Positions 49,054-61,835 of a stretch of 64,000 bases of DNA are shown in pieces; the stretch's first letter is position 1; each line of letters starts with the position of its first letter. The stretch is from Nissolia schottii (lineage: Eukaryota; Streptophyta; Magnoliopsida; Fabales; Fabaceae): positions 578,891 through 642,890 of the forward strand of contig QANU01111780.1 in assembly GCA_003254905.1 (NCBI GenBank). Direction: 5' to 3'. Position numbers and translations under genes: made by a program. The notes beneath the pieces are model-generated. The model had not been told where the DNA came from, searched no databases, and was given only the letters and a program-made list of their open reading frames with translations.

Positions 49054-50005
49054 TGCTTGTAAATGAGAACAAGGAAAAATAAACTGAAAATACTTTTTTT
49101 ATTAAGTAATCCTAAAATTCTTATGCCTTTGAGATTAATGAATTTAAAATACTACTATTAGTAGTAGTTTAGAAAAACAAAAGAAAAAAAATCTCAAAAT
49201 ACTGAAGCATGCAAGTATGACACCTGGAAGAAGCCCATATAAACCAAGGCCTTCTAGAAATATTAAGATATGTAATTATTAAGAGATCGCCCCCAAATCA
49301 TGCTAAATCACCATCCAACCGACTAAGATAAAGGCATCATTTATCGGACGAGGATTCTTTAAACTCATCTTATACAATTAAAAAAAAACTCTTCACTATT
49401 TGATAAAATATCAATAATTCTCATTATTTATTTTATTGATTTGAAAGTGAAACTATTTTACTTTATTTCTCTAAAGTGAATTTTTTGCTTTCTAGCGTCT
49501 AAATCTTAATAAATCATTGTCCTAATCCTACCCGATTAATTTTCCTTCTAGAAGAGAGCGTGATGAAAATCCAAATGCCCTCCCCCCTATTGGCCATCAC
49601 AATTGAGCATGCACTACTTGTGCCACCACCAACCTTCTAGAAGCCCCCATCACACACAAAACTTTCTTGTGGCGCCTCCTTCACACCCCGCTTTTTAATA
49701 ATGACACAAGCCACACATAATTTGGTGGGGAAGGCCTAAAGTTTTTATTAAAAAAACATTGTCTTAAAAGTCCTTGTCACCAAAAGCGTCTAGCAAGGGT
49801 AACCCACACCACATTAAATTCAGATTTTGCTGCTGCTGCTACTACTATATGGTTTTTAAATTAAAGTGCTTCATTATTATTATTATAAGATGTTGCACTT
49901 TGTAGGATTCTAAGACAACAACAACATCAAATTCAAATCTGAAAGGAAAAGAAAAGGGTTCCTCTTGTCAATTGTGTTACAAGGTCGAATTCATTCATTC
50001 ATAAT

Positions 50006-50413
50006 ATGGATTTGAAGGGCAGAGCAGATTTTTCTTCTTACATTCTCTTCGAAGCCAGTGGTGACTCTGAAGCTGATTTTGATGGGATTGTTCTAGATGA
50101 TGGTTATGATGATCGTGATGGTGATGATGATGATGATGCTATGTCTTGCAGCTTTGATAGATCTGATGATGGTGCTGAGATCAAGTGGGGTGAGTGCTCT
50201 TGTGATGCTGATGCTGACAAGGACGAGGACGACGAACATGATGATGATGATGGGAAGAAGAAAGAGGGTGTTTATGGAACATCATATTGTGAAGACGATG
50301 AGACGTTGCAAGAAGAAGAACACAAGTCCTTAGTGTCCTTTGATTCAAGCCAAGAGTTTGTGGATGAGATGGAGAAGAACAGGCTCTTCTGGGAAGCATG
50401 CTTGGCATCTTGA
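50006..50413 (+). CDS. Small very acidic protein of unknown function, single exon
   Basis: 135 residues from ATG at 50006 to TGA at 50411-50413. It begins MDLKGRADFSSYILFEASGD, which reads like a conserved N-terminal motif, followed by long Asp/Glu-rich runs (DRDGDDDDDAMS, DEDDEHDDDDGKKK) and a non-acidic C-terminal helix FVDEMEKNRLFWEACLAS. No signal peptide, membrane segment or known domain. Two ordered ends around a disordered acidic middle suggest a real gene and not a random frame. The Asp runs are coded by GAT repeats (GATGATGAT), so slippage probably changes their length. The overlapping open frames at 50097-50333 (+) and 50181-50408 (-) are shadows of these repeats. I cannot assign a function. 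Confidence 0.75.
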   Translation: MDLKGRADFSSYILFEASGDSEADFDGIVLDDGYDDRDGDDDDDAMSCSFDRSDDGAEIKWGECSCDADADKDEDDEHDDDDGKKKEGVYGTSYCEDDETLQEEEHKSLVSFDSSQEFVDEMEKNRLFWEACLAS

Positions 50414-52891
50414 TTCTATTTTCTTGCCGTTCTTTTTTCTTCTTGTTTTATGATAAAAGAATTTAGGCCACGATAAGAGTCTCTTCAGGGTCAAAGCACA
50501 TTTCTAAATTCATCGAGTGCCTGTCAAAGTATTTATAGATGATTAGTGAACAAAAGAATTATATATAGGAGTCGAGATTAAGTCATGGCAAAGATAGTTG
50601 AGCCAACCTCTTTGCTTTGGCTTGGATTTCCTTTCCCAAAATCATATTGTTCAGATCCATCTTTGCTTCTAGTTTTCAATACTCTGGGGATTAGCTAATA
50701 GCTTCCAAAAAATGAAGAAAAAAGAAACCTCTTTCAATTGTATGTAAATTCTTTAAAGCTGATGCAGCTAACTTTAGTTTGTATCTTACCTAATTTTCAT
50801 GATTTCGTTCAATTGAAATGTAAATATGTCGTTTATCTTCACCTGGTTTCAATGCAATTATAATGTTCGCTCAAAATCATTTTTTTTCATTTTATCTCAC
50901 GTAAATTCTTTAAAACTGGCGCAGTTAACTAGTTTGTATTGTTGGATATAAAGCAGATCGTGGGAGCCTAGAATCAGATTAAATCAAAATGCTAAGTGAG
51001 ACGCAGAGCATATTTGACACTACCACATATTAACACAAATCTTAAGGTAATATGCATGTTTATGCGTTATCTTAAATATATATTCTTCACTTATTCTATT
51101 ATTTATCGATATGAAATTTTATATTTATCCTTAAAATACAATAATCTTCTTATCAAGTGTGAGACCCAACGCACATGAGTCAATCAAATCTTTGTGTATT
51201 CACGGCAAATGATATACAAGAGTCAATATCACACCCAGAACAAACGCACACCAATTAGGCCGTCTCTTTCAAGATGCAAACTTTGTGAGCAAATTTTAAG
51301 TCAAATTTAAATCATCGACTTAGATACCACTTATTAAGTATAAAGAAATGAGAAAAATCTCAACCTCTTAATTGATTCACACTTAAAAGATAACGTGTCT
51401 CCCATTGTTTTTCATGACTTTGTTCAATTGAAATGTAAACATGTCGTTTCTCTTCACTTGATTCCGTGCAATTATGATGTTTGTTCAAAATTATTTGTTT
51501 TGTCTTCTGAAATGAAATACAGGTAGATCATCACGTGCCAACAACCCCTTAGGAAAGGGAGGTTTGGTACAAGGGAAGACGCAGCTGGCAGTGGCTGGGT
51601 TTAGTTTGGCCTTGCTGATTTAAAATCTTTGAGACTTTCGTGTTCATGATTTGATTGCAAAATTCTAAAAATAGATTTAATATTCAATATTACAAAATAA
51701 CATGCATGCTTAATAAATAATTGAAAGTCAATCATTGTGAAGAATATTCCAACATTTCGCAGATTATTAATAATAGTACAAGTATTTGGTCAAATTCCTA
51801 TTTACTTTTTCTTAAATGTGGTTTATACTCACAAAAAAAATTTATTTATTTATGAGTTTAATTGTTAGACAGTGATAATATAAATTTTTTTATAAACATT
51901 CAATTAAATTATTTCATATGTTTGACTTTTTGAGTAGTAAGTTAACGCCAATTGTTTTTATAAAAAAAATAAAGTCAATTATTTTATTTGTGTCAATATG
52001 ATTCAATGTGTATAATAATTAAACTCTTTATTTAAATGATTTTTTTTATTTTATATTAAAAAATTAATTTAAAAATATATAAAAAGATAGAAAGAATAGA
52101 TATTTTAAGGAAAAAAAATGTAAATATTTAGTTCTCAAGTACTATAGAAGTAACTTCAAAAAACCACATCATAGCATCATTTTTTTATGACTGAACAAAC
52201 ACACACTGTACATCAAACAAATCTAACATTCAAATATTACCAATAACAACTCCCCTACTTCATGACTCATGTATCCTTTTATAATTTAACTCTTCTAGGA
52301 AGATTCACTTTAGAGAACAAAATGCACAATCTCAATCTCAATCATTGATTAAAAAAATATCAACGATTTAAGATTTTATAAGATTAAAACATTAGCATCA
52401 TGACAAATTATACGTGTAATAATCTAAACCATTCACTTAGGAACCAATAATGTCTGGAAATAGTAGCTAAACCAAACTCAAGTGATAAGAGACATATATG
52501 GCAACTAGGATCTTGAATCTTGTTAGTTGTTACCATTGAGAGAGAAATCTGGAACCCATCAAATTGATCATACACAGATACTACAAATGTCAACCACCAC
52601 CTCAGGCCTCTAGATCAATTTGAACATATGGATTTCCATTTTGTCATGGTTAGACTTGTCCAAGTACTTGAAGAAACATACACAAGAACAAGGTTCAAAT
52701 TCAGCCCTAAACTGAACATAACCCTAAACCCAATCCACAGCAAGCAGATAGTTCCGTACTCCTACGTTTCAATTTACACAAGCAAGCAAGCAAGCAAGCA
52801 AACCTTTTGCTTGTAGAGACAAAAAATGCGAAAAACAAGGTACCACTTGTTAAAGAAGCCTGCTTAAGAAAAAAGAGAGAAAACAAAGTCC
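50414..52891. other. Intergenic between the acidic-protein gene and RopGAP
   Basis: Two plant-like sequence units are duplicated here (50793-50890 with 51408-51500; 50745-50785 with 50903-50943). An (AAGC)n run lies at 52778-52802, near the RopGAP 3' end. No further gene supported. Confidence 0.5.
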
Positions 52892-55224
52892 TTAGCTAGA
52901 TGCAAGCAGCGGCACCGGCGACACAGAATCCATGAACTTGTCCATTATCATCTCCGCATCGTCGTTGGCTCCTGCACACCCTATTGACAGACTAGCTGTC
53001 AAGCAGGAATTCCCTGTTTTGCTGTCGCCAGATTCCATGCCATGGCCTGACGAGCTTCTCCTGTGGTTGGTGTACTCTTGTGTGCTGTTACCATCCAACT
53101 GCTTCAGGAAGCATTCCTCTATCCCTTCACTGCCATTGTCATCAGAATAATCCGACCTAGTCCTTCTCAGCTCGCCGCTGGTGTCCATTTCTTGCTGGCT
53201 GTCATATTCGCCCTCCGATGAACCACATGACATGGGCGAGTATCCTCCCGCGGCGATTTCTTCGCGTTCTCTTAGCGTCCTCGTTATCAGGTTCTTGAGC
53301 AAGTTCATCACTTGAACCGCGTGCATCAGAGCAGTTAGGGGATCAGACATCTGTTTCCATCCAGGAGACAAGGATGAATCAGGAGAGGCACAGTGAGTGA
53401 ATGCGGTTGCACTAGCAAGAAAAGGATGCAGAGTGGCACGCATACCTGAGTCATGTTTGGAGCAAAGACCATAGCGATGTTTCTGGCATTCATTTTGTTG
53501 TGTTCCTCCTCTGCCACAACATCGGCCATGAGATCGATCGCCCAGCTGAGCAGCGCGTACTCCGTAGGCTTGAGCAGCTTCACGAGCTCAACCGATTCTT
53601 CCTCAGTGTTGCACTGAAGGACTTGCTCGGGGGAGAGTCCATCCAGAACTCCCGAAGGGAGCTCCCGGAACCAGGCCTTGATCAGACCCGCCAAGCAGTG
53701 GACATCGATGTCGTCCGGCACAATGCCCCTGTTCAACTGCTCCCTCACATACACCTCTTTACTATTTTCCGGATTGATGCGAAATATACCCTCGGACTGA
53801 AATAACCAACCCAATTCAATCACAAACTCTTTGAGTTCTGCAAGACCTCATTATTGGTAATGACACAAAAATATATGGTATACATTTCCTACCTTTAAGC
53901 CTCCGTTCCAGTATAAACGCTCCTGCATTAGCAACAGAATAGTGGGGACGCTGTTTCCTTTCAAATCATAAGAGCACTGCATGGATTCTGCCGAGACGCC
54001 AAACACGCTTACACTGCAAGCATAGATAACGCGGCAAATCGCCACTTAGAATGAGTTCCACGGAAGAATTATAATTGGAAGGGAAAAAGAAATAGGGGAT
54101 TGGTTTTCTAACTATTAGAAATTGAAACAGCAGCAAATAGCAAATTATTCAATGACACAAGGCATTCTGATTTGTGCATATCAGAAATAAAGTCAAAGGA
54201 CCTTAATGCAAAACTATTTTCACTTATCCTATAGCACAAACTGGCGCTTGCATTCTCAAAAAACCCTGGAAAATTTGCATTCCAAATTTTGGCTAGCTTA
54301 TTTTTCAAATTTTTTCTAAACAAAAACGCTTAGTTAGGCTTCAACACTTGTATTCAACTTAGTTCTGCATCCTCCTTAAGGAAAATGAGAGCAGCTCCAA
54401 TGCTATTGTAGCCTCTATTTCTCACTAGCCTTCAATATTCTGCTAAAATCACATAGCTTCTAAAAGCATTTTAACTCCTTTCTTTCTCTTCCACACACAC
54501 ACACATCAACACAAAAAGCACTTCATAACCAACCCCCACCACCACCACCATAAAAAAAGTTTTAAGTTTTTAAGCATAAGCAAACCCCATTTGAAATCTA
54601 ACAAAACCAACAAAAATGCATGTTTGGGGTTAAAAAAAAAACATATTTTTAGATACAGTTGCTACTTCTTTATTTTTTCAAAATTAAAAAGAAAATAGTA
54701 CCTTAAAAAAACATTAAATTTCAAAATAAACTGATGTAACCCCATTTGAAATCTAAACAAAACCAGACAAACGGTGTGTGCCCGCAGTTTCCAAACCATA
54801 CTTTATTCCAACATTGAAAAAAAAAAAAGAAGAAAAAAAGCTTGTACTATTTTGGTATTCAAAATGTGTAGTGATACCTAGCGCTGGGAACCCGACCTGG
54901 GATCTCGACTTCGAACTCAACGGGCAGACCCAGGAAGCCATTGAAGCGGTCGAAGGTGACGTGGGCGATGTGCTGGACGTCCGTGGGCCATCCGATCTCC
55001 ATCTGGTGGTGAACGGTCGAGATCACCTCCTCGCTCCCTGCCCCCCTCCTGCTGCCGCTGTCCACCCTGCACGCCACCATCGACTTCCTCAGCGCCGCCA
55101 GCAGCAACGCCACCAGCGACAGCTGCCTCTCCTCCTCCTCCTCCTCCTCCTCCTCCGCCCTCCTCCTCTTCCCACTTCCTCCTCCGCATCCGCTGCTTTT
55201 CGTTACCATTACAAGCCCAGGCAT
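52892..55224 (-). CDS. ROPGAP: Rho-of-plants GTPase-activating protein with CRIB domain (RopGAP), 4 exons
   Basis: Coding exons: 55224-54878, 54013-53893, 53796-53446, 53350-52892; 1278 nt, 425 residues. The N-terminus has basic and poly-Glu stretches. The CRIB motif lies at residues 68-99 (ISTVHHQMEIGWPTD...HIAHVTFDRFNGFLG) and binds active ROP. The RhoGAP domain follows: SAESMQCSYDLKGNSVPTIL, the arginine finger at Arg162 in SEGIFRINPENSK, and the Asn-containing NKMNARNIAMVFAPNMTQ. The C-terminus is Ser-rich and ends SVSPVPLLASS. RopGAPs switch off ROP GTPases at the plasma membrane, controlling polarity and stress responses. CRIB plus RhoGAP order is the plant RopGAP1-5 layout; from memory the closest Arabidopsis gene is At4g03100. 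The start is the first ATG after a CT-rich leader; Met6 is an alternative. All introns are GT-AG. Confidence 0.95.
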
Positions 55225-55334
55225 TGTCTCTCTTTCTTTATTTTTCTTTGTTGTTTATGTTTCTTCTTTCTTCTTTCTCCTTTTGCAAGATGCGGAGATA
55301 GAGAGAGAAGGAATGGTTTAAATTTTGTTTTGTT

Positions 55335-55335
<1 letters not shown>

Positions 55336-55369
<34 letters not shown>
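55336..55369. repeat. (GA)n microsatellite upstream of RopGAP
   Basis: Seventeen GA units, CT on the RopGAP strand, about 110 bp before its start codon, so probably in the leader or core promoter. DEG2 has the same arrangement. Confidence 0.9.
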
Positions 55370-55371
<2 letters not shown>

Positions 55372-58300
55372 TGTTGTTGGCTTTGGTGGATGATATAGTT
55401 AATGTGGTCTTGTTGGGTTGCATTCAATTCTTCTCCTCTCTGTGTGTTGTTGTTTTTGAAGAGCTTTCTGTCTCTTTCTCTGTACGTGTATGCGAAAGTT
55501 TTTAAAAATATTGTTTTGTTTTTGTTTTCAAGGTTCAAACGGCCACTCGTTTTTTCAAATTTGTGCTCTCTCTCTCTCTTAACTAACGGAGAGTGCTTTG
55601 CTTTATCTAATCTACACGGTTCCGTGCCGTTATTCGCTTCAATTACCACAGCTGCCACTTACTACACAGACTGGATTTGCTCCGTCAAGTGCCCACTTGG
55701 GTGGGTAGGTTATTTCTAACATTTCTTCCTAAATATTTGTTACGTCTTTTTAAGCTTGGCTGATTTTTAATTACTACATTAAGGAATTCATTATAAAAAA
55801 ATTTATGAATAAATGAGTAAATTTTAAATTTGGTTCTTCACAAATTTAAAAGTAGACAAATTAATCCATAAAAAATTATATTGACCCCACATTTTTTACT
55901 TAAGATACTTACATTTGTGAGAGGATGATTTATCCACTTTAATAAAATGTGAGAATTTACTTGGTGATGTGAGAAATTCTTCCATGGGCATACACGAGTT
56001 CAACATGATATATTTAGGCACATGAAAAATTCTTAGATGCTTTTATAGCAAGAGAAACATATTTTCTCTCATCATTTCAATACTATTTGTCACCTTAATC
56101 AACGTGGGTGATTTAAGAGATAAGAATGATCCACATTTATTAATGTGTTATACAATAAATGGATGAGAGTAAGAATGTGATAACCCTAGAAATCACCATC
56201 AATACGTAAGGGACCAATTTTCTTACAAAAGTCTTTTAATATGCTAATCATGAAAACGCACAACGGTTTATAAACAAATCATAAGAAAACCTTTTTAAAA
56301 TAAACTAAATTTCATAATAAATCAAATATTTGTCTCATAAAATCCTTATATAAAGTTAGTAATTAAAAGATGAAATTAAATAACTAAAAATACGTGACAA
56401 TTTTCTTGTAGTTCACTAGAGCACTCTACTGACTAACATCAAATATAAACTAACTGAAACGTAAACCAAGACTAACTTCACAACAACATGAAGCTCACCA
56501 AAGGAATATTGCTGACTACTGAAAGAGAGAAACCGTATCCTTGTCGTGGTCTGCAACTGAAACAAATAGATGCGAGCGTAAGCCATCATCTCAGTGAACA
56601 AGTTCACGACCGCATGGGACAATTCATAAACATGGCACATATAATGCATTACATAATATATATTATCCATGAAAACTTTTATAGTGATACTTTATAATAA
56701 AATCATAATTCATCATTGAAACATAATCATTAAAACCAAGGAATATATCTAGACAGACGGATCCCGAGCAATATGGTTTGACTTTCAAGCACTATCCAAG
56801 TAGGTTTCGATAGCTAATGGGAATATGATCTATCTGAGTCCCTAGATTTCTAATAGTTGGTTTGAATCTAACTACAATGGTACCAATGGTCAATGTAAGT
56901 TGTTGTTGCTTACAGTTCTATCATAAATACAGCTTCCTTAAAAACGTTTCTAAAACATAATAACTGATAGCTGAACTAAAGTCTTTTCTCCTAGGGTTTC
57001 ATGCAACATACACGTACATCATGCTCATCTTATGCATGAACAAAATAAAATGATCTCATGCGTTTCTAAAATAATTTTCATGAGTTCTAAAATATTTTCA
57101 TAAATATTTTCCATAAATAAAAGACATAAATATTTTCTAAAATAAAAAGACACAAGCTAACTAATCATAAATCTATTTGAAATCATGCATAAAAATAATA
57201 TTTCATAAAACAAACAATACTAATGGCAACATATGTCGCGATTAAATGCCACTCACCTAGAACGGCTAACGACTAATAAGCACTGACAATGAGAGCTCCT
57301 AACACCCTATGTACTGTTTCCCCCACGAATAAAGAATATAAAATAAAACTAGAGTTAAGAGAAAATTTGTATTCAAAGCACAACCTTCAGAGTTCTTTAA
57401 GTGAAATAGCAAATAAAAATGCTAGGGAAGAATTCTATTTATAGGAAAAAAATTGACTTTCCCTCCAAGTTACTGGACACCGAACCGCACATCCAACCAC
57501 GACTGCTATTGCACGCAGTTCAGTCCCCTATTTTTTTTTAAAGAAAAATAGGTTGTTACAAAAAAACTTTTTTTCTTACTCTAAAAACAACTAATAATTT
57601 CTCATTTGTACACTCACAATAAAAGTAAGTCTCATTTATATTTTCTTGTGTGATATATTTCCTCCGTTTCATAATAAATGTCATTTTTACATTTTTTATT
57701 TTATAAATCTATAAATTTATGAGTTTATCTAACATGTGTCCTAAGGATACTTATTAATAAATTAAAAATAAAAATTTTGTATTTTGTATTAAAAACACAA
57801 GTTTATGAAGTCCCCAATACATTAAATGCATTCAAAATATTAAAAAAAAATTGTTTCTTTAATAAGTGCTCTTAAGACATTTGTTAGCAAAACCTTAAAT
57901 TTATACATGGTTTTGGAAATGAGATGTTTATCTTTCCGGCACATTTACTCATAAAAAATATTCGTTAACCATTATCTTAAGAGCATTGGTTACCAAAAAT
58001 TTATTATAATATATTTAGATATAATTATGCCTAAATATATTAATTTAAGGATGTAAAAAGAAAAATTAAAGTAATATTTATCATAAGCGAATAAAGTAAT
58101 ATATTTAAATAAATACATACATACACGATACGTATACGTATGTAAAGTAGAGAGAGATATGCTTATTTGAGACGCACCAAGAAAGAAAGTGGAGATGTGA
58201 GCCCAGCTAATTACATGTTAATATCGGTAAACCAGCCATCTCAGTTATGCTTGTTCTCCCCACCCACCTGCGCAACATCCTCACCAACATGGATAATTTC

Positions 58301-60484
58301 TTATATCTAAATCCAATTTTAATTTAAATTGTAACCGTCGAATAAGTTATAAAGTAACTCATTGTATAGTTGAAGTTATACATGTCGTGGAGTAAATTGT
58401 TGGAAGATATCAAAGATCCAAACACAGTTTGAAGATCGAGGAGGACAATTTGGGATTAATGATATTGATATATGACCACATAATATTAATATATATATAT
58501 ATATATATANCAAATGGTTTGCGCTCTCATTTAACGGTATGTTATTAAATGTATGATTCTTAATATTATTAATATAAATAGTGAAGATAATCAATATCCT
58601 TAGAGTCGGATACATGCTCACATTACTCATACTCATTTAGTATTTTATTTCTCGTACTTATATTTGTACCCATCACAAGTATTCATTATCCATGTGGATT
58701 TGAACTCTCACGGATATCTGTGAATATTTACGAATTATTTTTAAAAGATTAATATCATATTTGGTTCATGAACTTTACATCATTATTTTATTTGGTTCAT
58801 CAATTTAAAAGAATGACAGGTTAGTCTTTGGACATTGCAAACGTTGAACTTGTTGTCTTAAATAGTTCTTAAACATTCATAGTATTACCCTAAGTAGTTC
58901 CTGAACAATTTAACTATTTTCTCTTGGGACATGGGGCAAAGAGTAACGAATCTAGCGTTTGCAAAGTCCGACGACTAACCTATCATTTTTATCCAACTAG
59001 GACACAAGTAAAGTCTAAGAATCAAATAAGGTATCAACAAAAAAAATCATTATCATCAATTATAATGTATTACAATACTACTAATGTACTACTTATATAT
59101 ATATATATATATTACAATTTAAATTAATTAAATACATAATAAAAATTCAATAATATTTTTTCATAATAAGGGTATATTTTATTTTTTCTTTTACATGTAT
59201 TTTGAAACGAGGAAACAAGATTTCTAATTTTATATCTTTATATAATTGATGATATTGAAGTAATTTTATGTATTAGTGAGTATTTAGCGAGTATTCATAG
59301 GTCAGGTACCTCAATCTCGTCCATATCTCCATTAGCAAGCGAGTATAAATATTTGTCCCCATAAATACAAAATTAGTCATCATGCCCGTACTTGTCATGC
59401 GTAATATACACATATATTCGTTACGCGTATATTCGCGTTTGTGAGTTTTATTTTTTGCCATAATTATACATTAAAAAAAAATTAATTCATATAACAAAGA
59501 GAGAATAGTACAATCACTTAAATGCTTGTGAATCTATTATGTTTAGATTGGGGGTGAGTAATGGGATAGAAAAGAAGCGAAAAAAAATAGTGAAACATAA
59601 ATTTTAATGGAATTAGAGTAGCTATTTCTTGTTACTGGAGTTGGTGAATAGATACATGATTTTCTTTAATTCGTTGCATGAAGAAGATCCTTTTGATCAT
59701 GGTCTCACCAAATTGGGTCCATCAATTTCAAGTGCGTTAATGATTGCCTCCTAAAACGACATGTTAATTAATATCAGCTGAAAGAAAGGTAGGCCGTTTG
59801 CAGATCCACAACCAGTAAATTCTGAATGATCATTTATTTTATTTTCGTAATATATGACAGACAAAATCTTGAATGAAATAAGATTATATATCTACTTTAG
59901 AGTGGCTTGATAATTTGTCCATCAAGATAGGTATAATTGAATGCTCCAAGGATGCTAAATTTATTTTGCTGCTACTTTTCATAAGAATAGAATTTTACGT
60001 TCTTAGGTGTTCTTTGGTAGGATGTACAGTTATTTGAAGAAGACGAAAATATAAAACTTAATATTGTATTTATTTTAAAATAATTTATTAATTAATTTAT
60101 GTACATCTAGAAAAGAAGAGTACCAAAAACATGTTTATAAATAATTTTTTGCTAATTTTAGTGCCTTCAAAATAGTGAAACGCAAGGAATGCACTTTTGT
60201 TGTCCCTGCATCTCTATATTTTTTTTTATTTTGAGACATTTATCAAACGTTACAATAAGTTAGTGTGGCTGACGATCTTATCCTTTGCCTAATGGTTTTG
60301 ACTCTAGTTTGAGTCCTAAAAATAAAAATAAAAATTTTACCGTGAAATCCTTTATCTTTATAAGAGGGCTTACACTTTGATTAGATTGAATTAGTTAGTC
60401 AATTTTTTGATAATAAGATCCAAATGTTGGTGATTTAATTGAAAAGAAAATTAGGGTACCAATTTATTTTTGATTAGAAGTTAG
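55370..60484. other. Intergenic, transposon-derived
   Basis: No supported gene. The frame at 55402-55719 opposes the RopGAP leader. Region 56150-57540 looks like old repeat sequence without clear ends. (AT)n tracts lie at 58490-58509 (beside a single N at 58510) and 59093-59112. A SINE-like repeat occurs at 60285-60450. Confidence 0.45.
60285..60450 (+). mobile_element. SINE-like repeat, related to 48545-48720
   Basis: The order CTAGTTTGAGTCCTAAAAAT, TTTATAAGAGGGCTTAC, TTGATTAGATTGAATTAGTT and TTTAATTGAAAAG matches the other copy. The tRNA-like head is degenerate. Confidence 0.5.
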
Positions 60485-61827
60485 TAGAGGTGTCAAAACT
60501 CAGTCCGACCCATTCGGATTGGGCCACATCGGGTTGTGTCATGTTTGGTTGAGCCATTTTGGGTTATATTATTTTGAGGCTGATAAAATGTTAGCTCATT
60601 TTTATTCGGACCATTTTCGGGCTGACCCATGAACCCATATTTTGTCAACTTAATTTTTTTAATATATATATACTAATTTATAGTTGGTAAAGTTTGGTAA
60701 TAATGTGTAATTAATTTTTTTATTAATTAAATAATTAGTCTATATAATAATATTATTATTTTGACTTAATTTTGAGTTGATTTGGATTTATTCTCAAGTT
60801 TCGAATGTTTGAATATAGCTATATAACAAAGAAAATTATGGAAATGTATTTTGCATTCAATTTAATCGATCATGTCCAACATACTAGAGTTATTTAGAAA
60901 AACTTTATAACTATCTTTTAGTCACGTGAGACAACGTTTATTTACTGAGACAAGACAAAAATACTGAGACACAGAGACAAAAATCCTGTTTGTTTACTAA
61001 GACACAAAAATTTGCGTCCTAGGATAAAAAAAATTGTGTATTTTTTGTACATTCATTTTGCTAGGACACGGGGACAAGACACAGGGACGCAAACCTTTCA
61101 GGTTAGGATAATGTGTTTTTTCTATTAAATTAACACAATAAGGGGTATTTTAAGTCATTTAGAGTGAATTTTCTGTCTTGTCTATATTAAACCAAACAAG
61201 ATATATATACAAATAACTGTGTTTTGTGCACTGCCACAAAACAGAATACAAGACTAACTTATCTTTTTATTTTTTTATGTTTCTGTATTCATGTCTAGTC
61301 TCAATAACCAAACGCAACTTAAGTTACGTAACAAGACTGTAACACTCCTTTTTTACCGTTAATAAAAAGTACAAACTATTTATATTAAGGGTCAAAGACT
61401 TGAAATTAGATGAACTAAATCTGCAAGAGTAAAATTTACACGAATTTTGTTGCTCTTGTCTAAAACATTCAGTAAATTGCTTTAAAAACTTAGTATTTGT
61501 GAGCCTCTCCAGTCCTCTGTATTTAGTAACATTTTCAGCTCGCTCATCTCTTTATTAATATCGTTCACATTGGAGGTTCTTTGATATTTAAACTTATTGA
61601 ACAAGTGTACATTTAAGAATAAAAAAATAATTGCAAATCATATTTTTATTATAATATATTAAAAGGGGTCTTTGGACCATCGAGCTGACCCAATCCAAAG
61701 TGGTTTGGGCCAATTCAAGTTAGTTGGGTAAACTCAATTTTCTTTTTATATTTCTTCAATCCAATCCACTAATATTTTTGAGTCATTTGTGTTAGCCCAT
61801 TAGATTCAGCTCATTTTGACAACTCTA
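60485..61827. mobile_element. Non-autonomous hAT-type element, 1343 bp, with 8-bp target duplication
   Basis: Terminal inverted repeats TAGAGGTGTCAAAAC (left) and GTTTTGACAACTCTA-like (right, ATTTTGACAACTCTA) match at 13 of the outer 15 positions. Identical 8-bp direct repeats GAAGTTAG flank it at 60477-60484 and 61828-61835, the duplication size of hAT elements. Subterminal regions are rich in GGGCC, GACCCA and CCGACC words on both sides. No transposase is seen. A second inverted-repeat element is nested inside (60928-61320). Confidence 0.88.
60928..61320. mobile_element. Inverted-repeat element nested in the hAT element
   Basis: The left end GAGACAACGTTTATTTACTG and the right end ...TCTCAATAACCAAACGCAAC are imperfect inverted repeats, with internal copies of GAGACACAGAGAC and AAGACACAAAA. 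Confidence 0.55.
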
Positions 61828-61835
61828 GAAGTTAG

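Larger units (their letters stand above)
43263..50005. other. Intergenic between the carrier gene and the acidic-protein gene
   Basis: Holds MITE copy C (45362-45711), the assembly gap (45961-46018), a GC-richer patch (46483-46957) and SINE-like repeats (48545-48720, 48935-49053). No supported gene. The open frames over the gap contain N-derived residues and are artefacts. Confidence 0.45.

Noticed and set aside
50097-50408. Met-rich plus frame and His-rich minus frame
   Set aside because: Out-of-frame readings of the GAT repeats in the acidic-protein gene.
54917-55189. Gly-rich minus-strand frame overlapping RopGAP exon 1
   Set aside because: Alternative frame of GAG/GGA repeats; the CRIB-containing frame is the real one.
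55402-55719. Plus-strand 105-residue frame upstream of RopGAP
   Set aside because: Hydrophobic low-complexity sequence with no family and no splice or context support.
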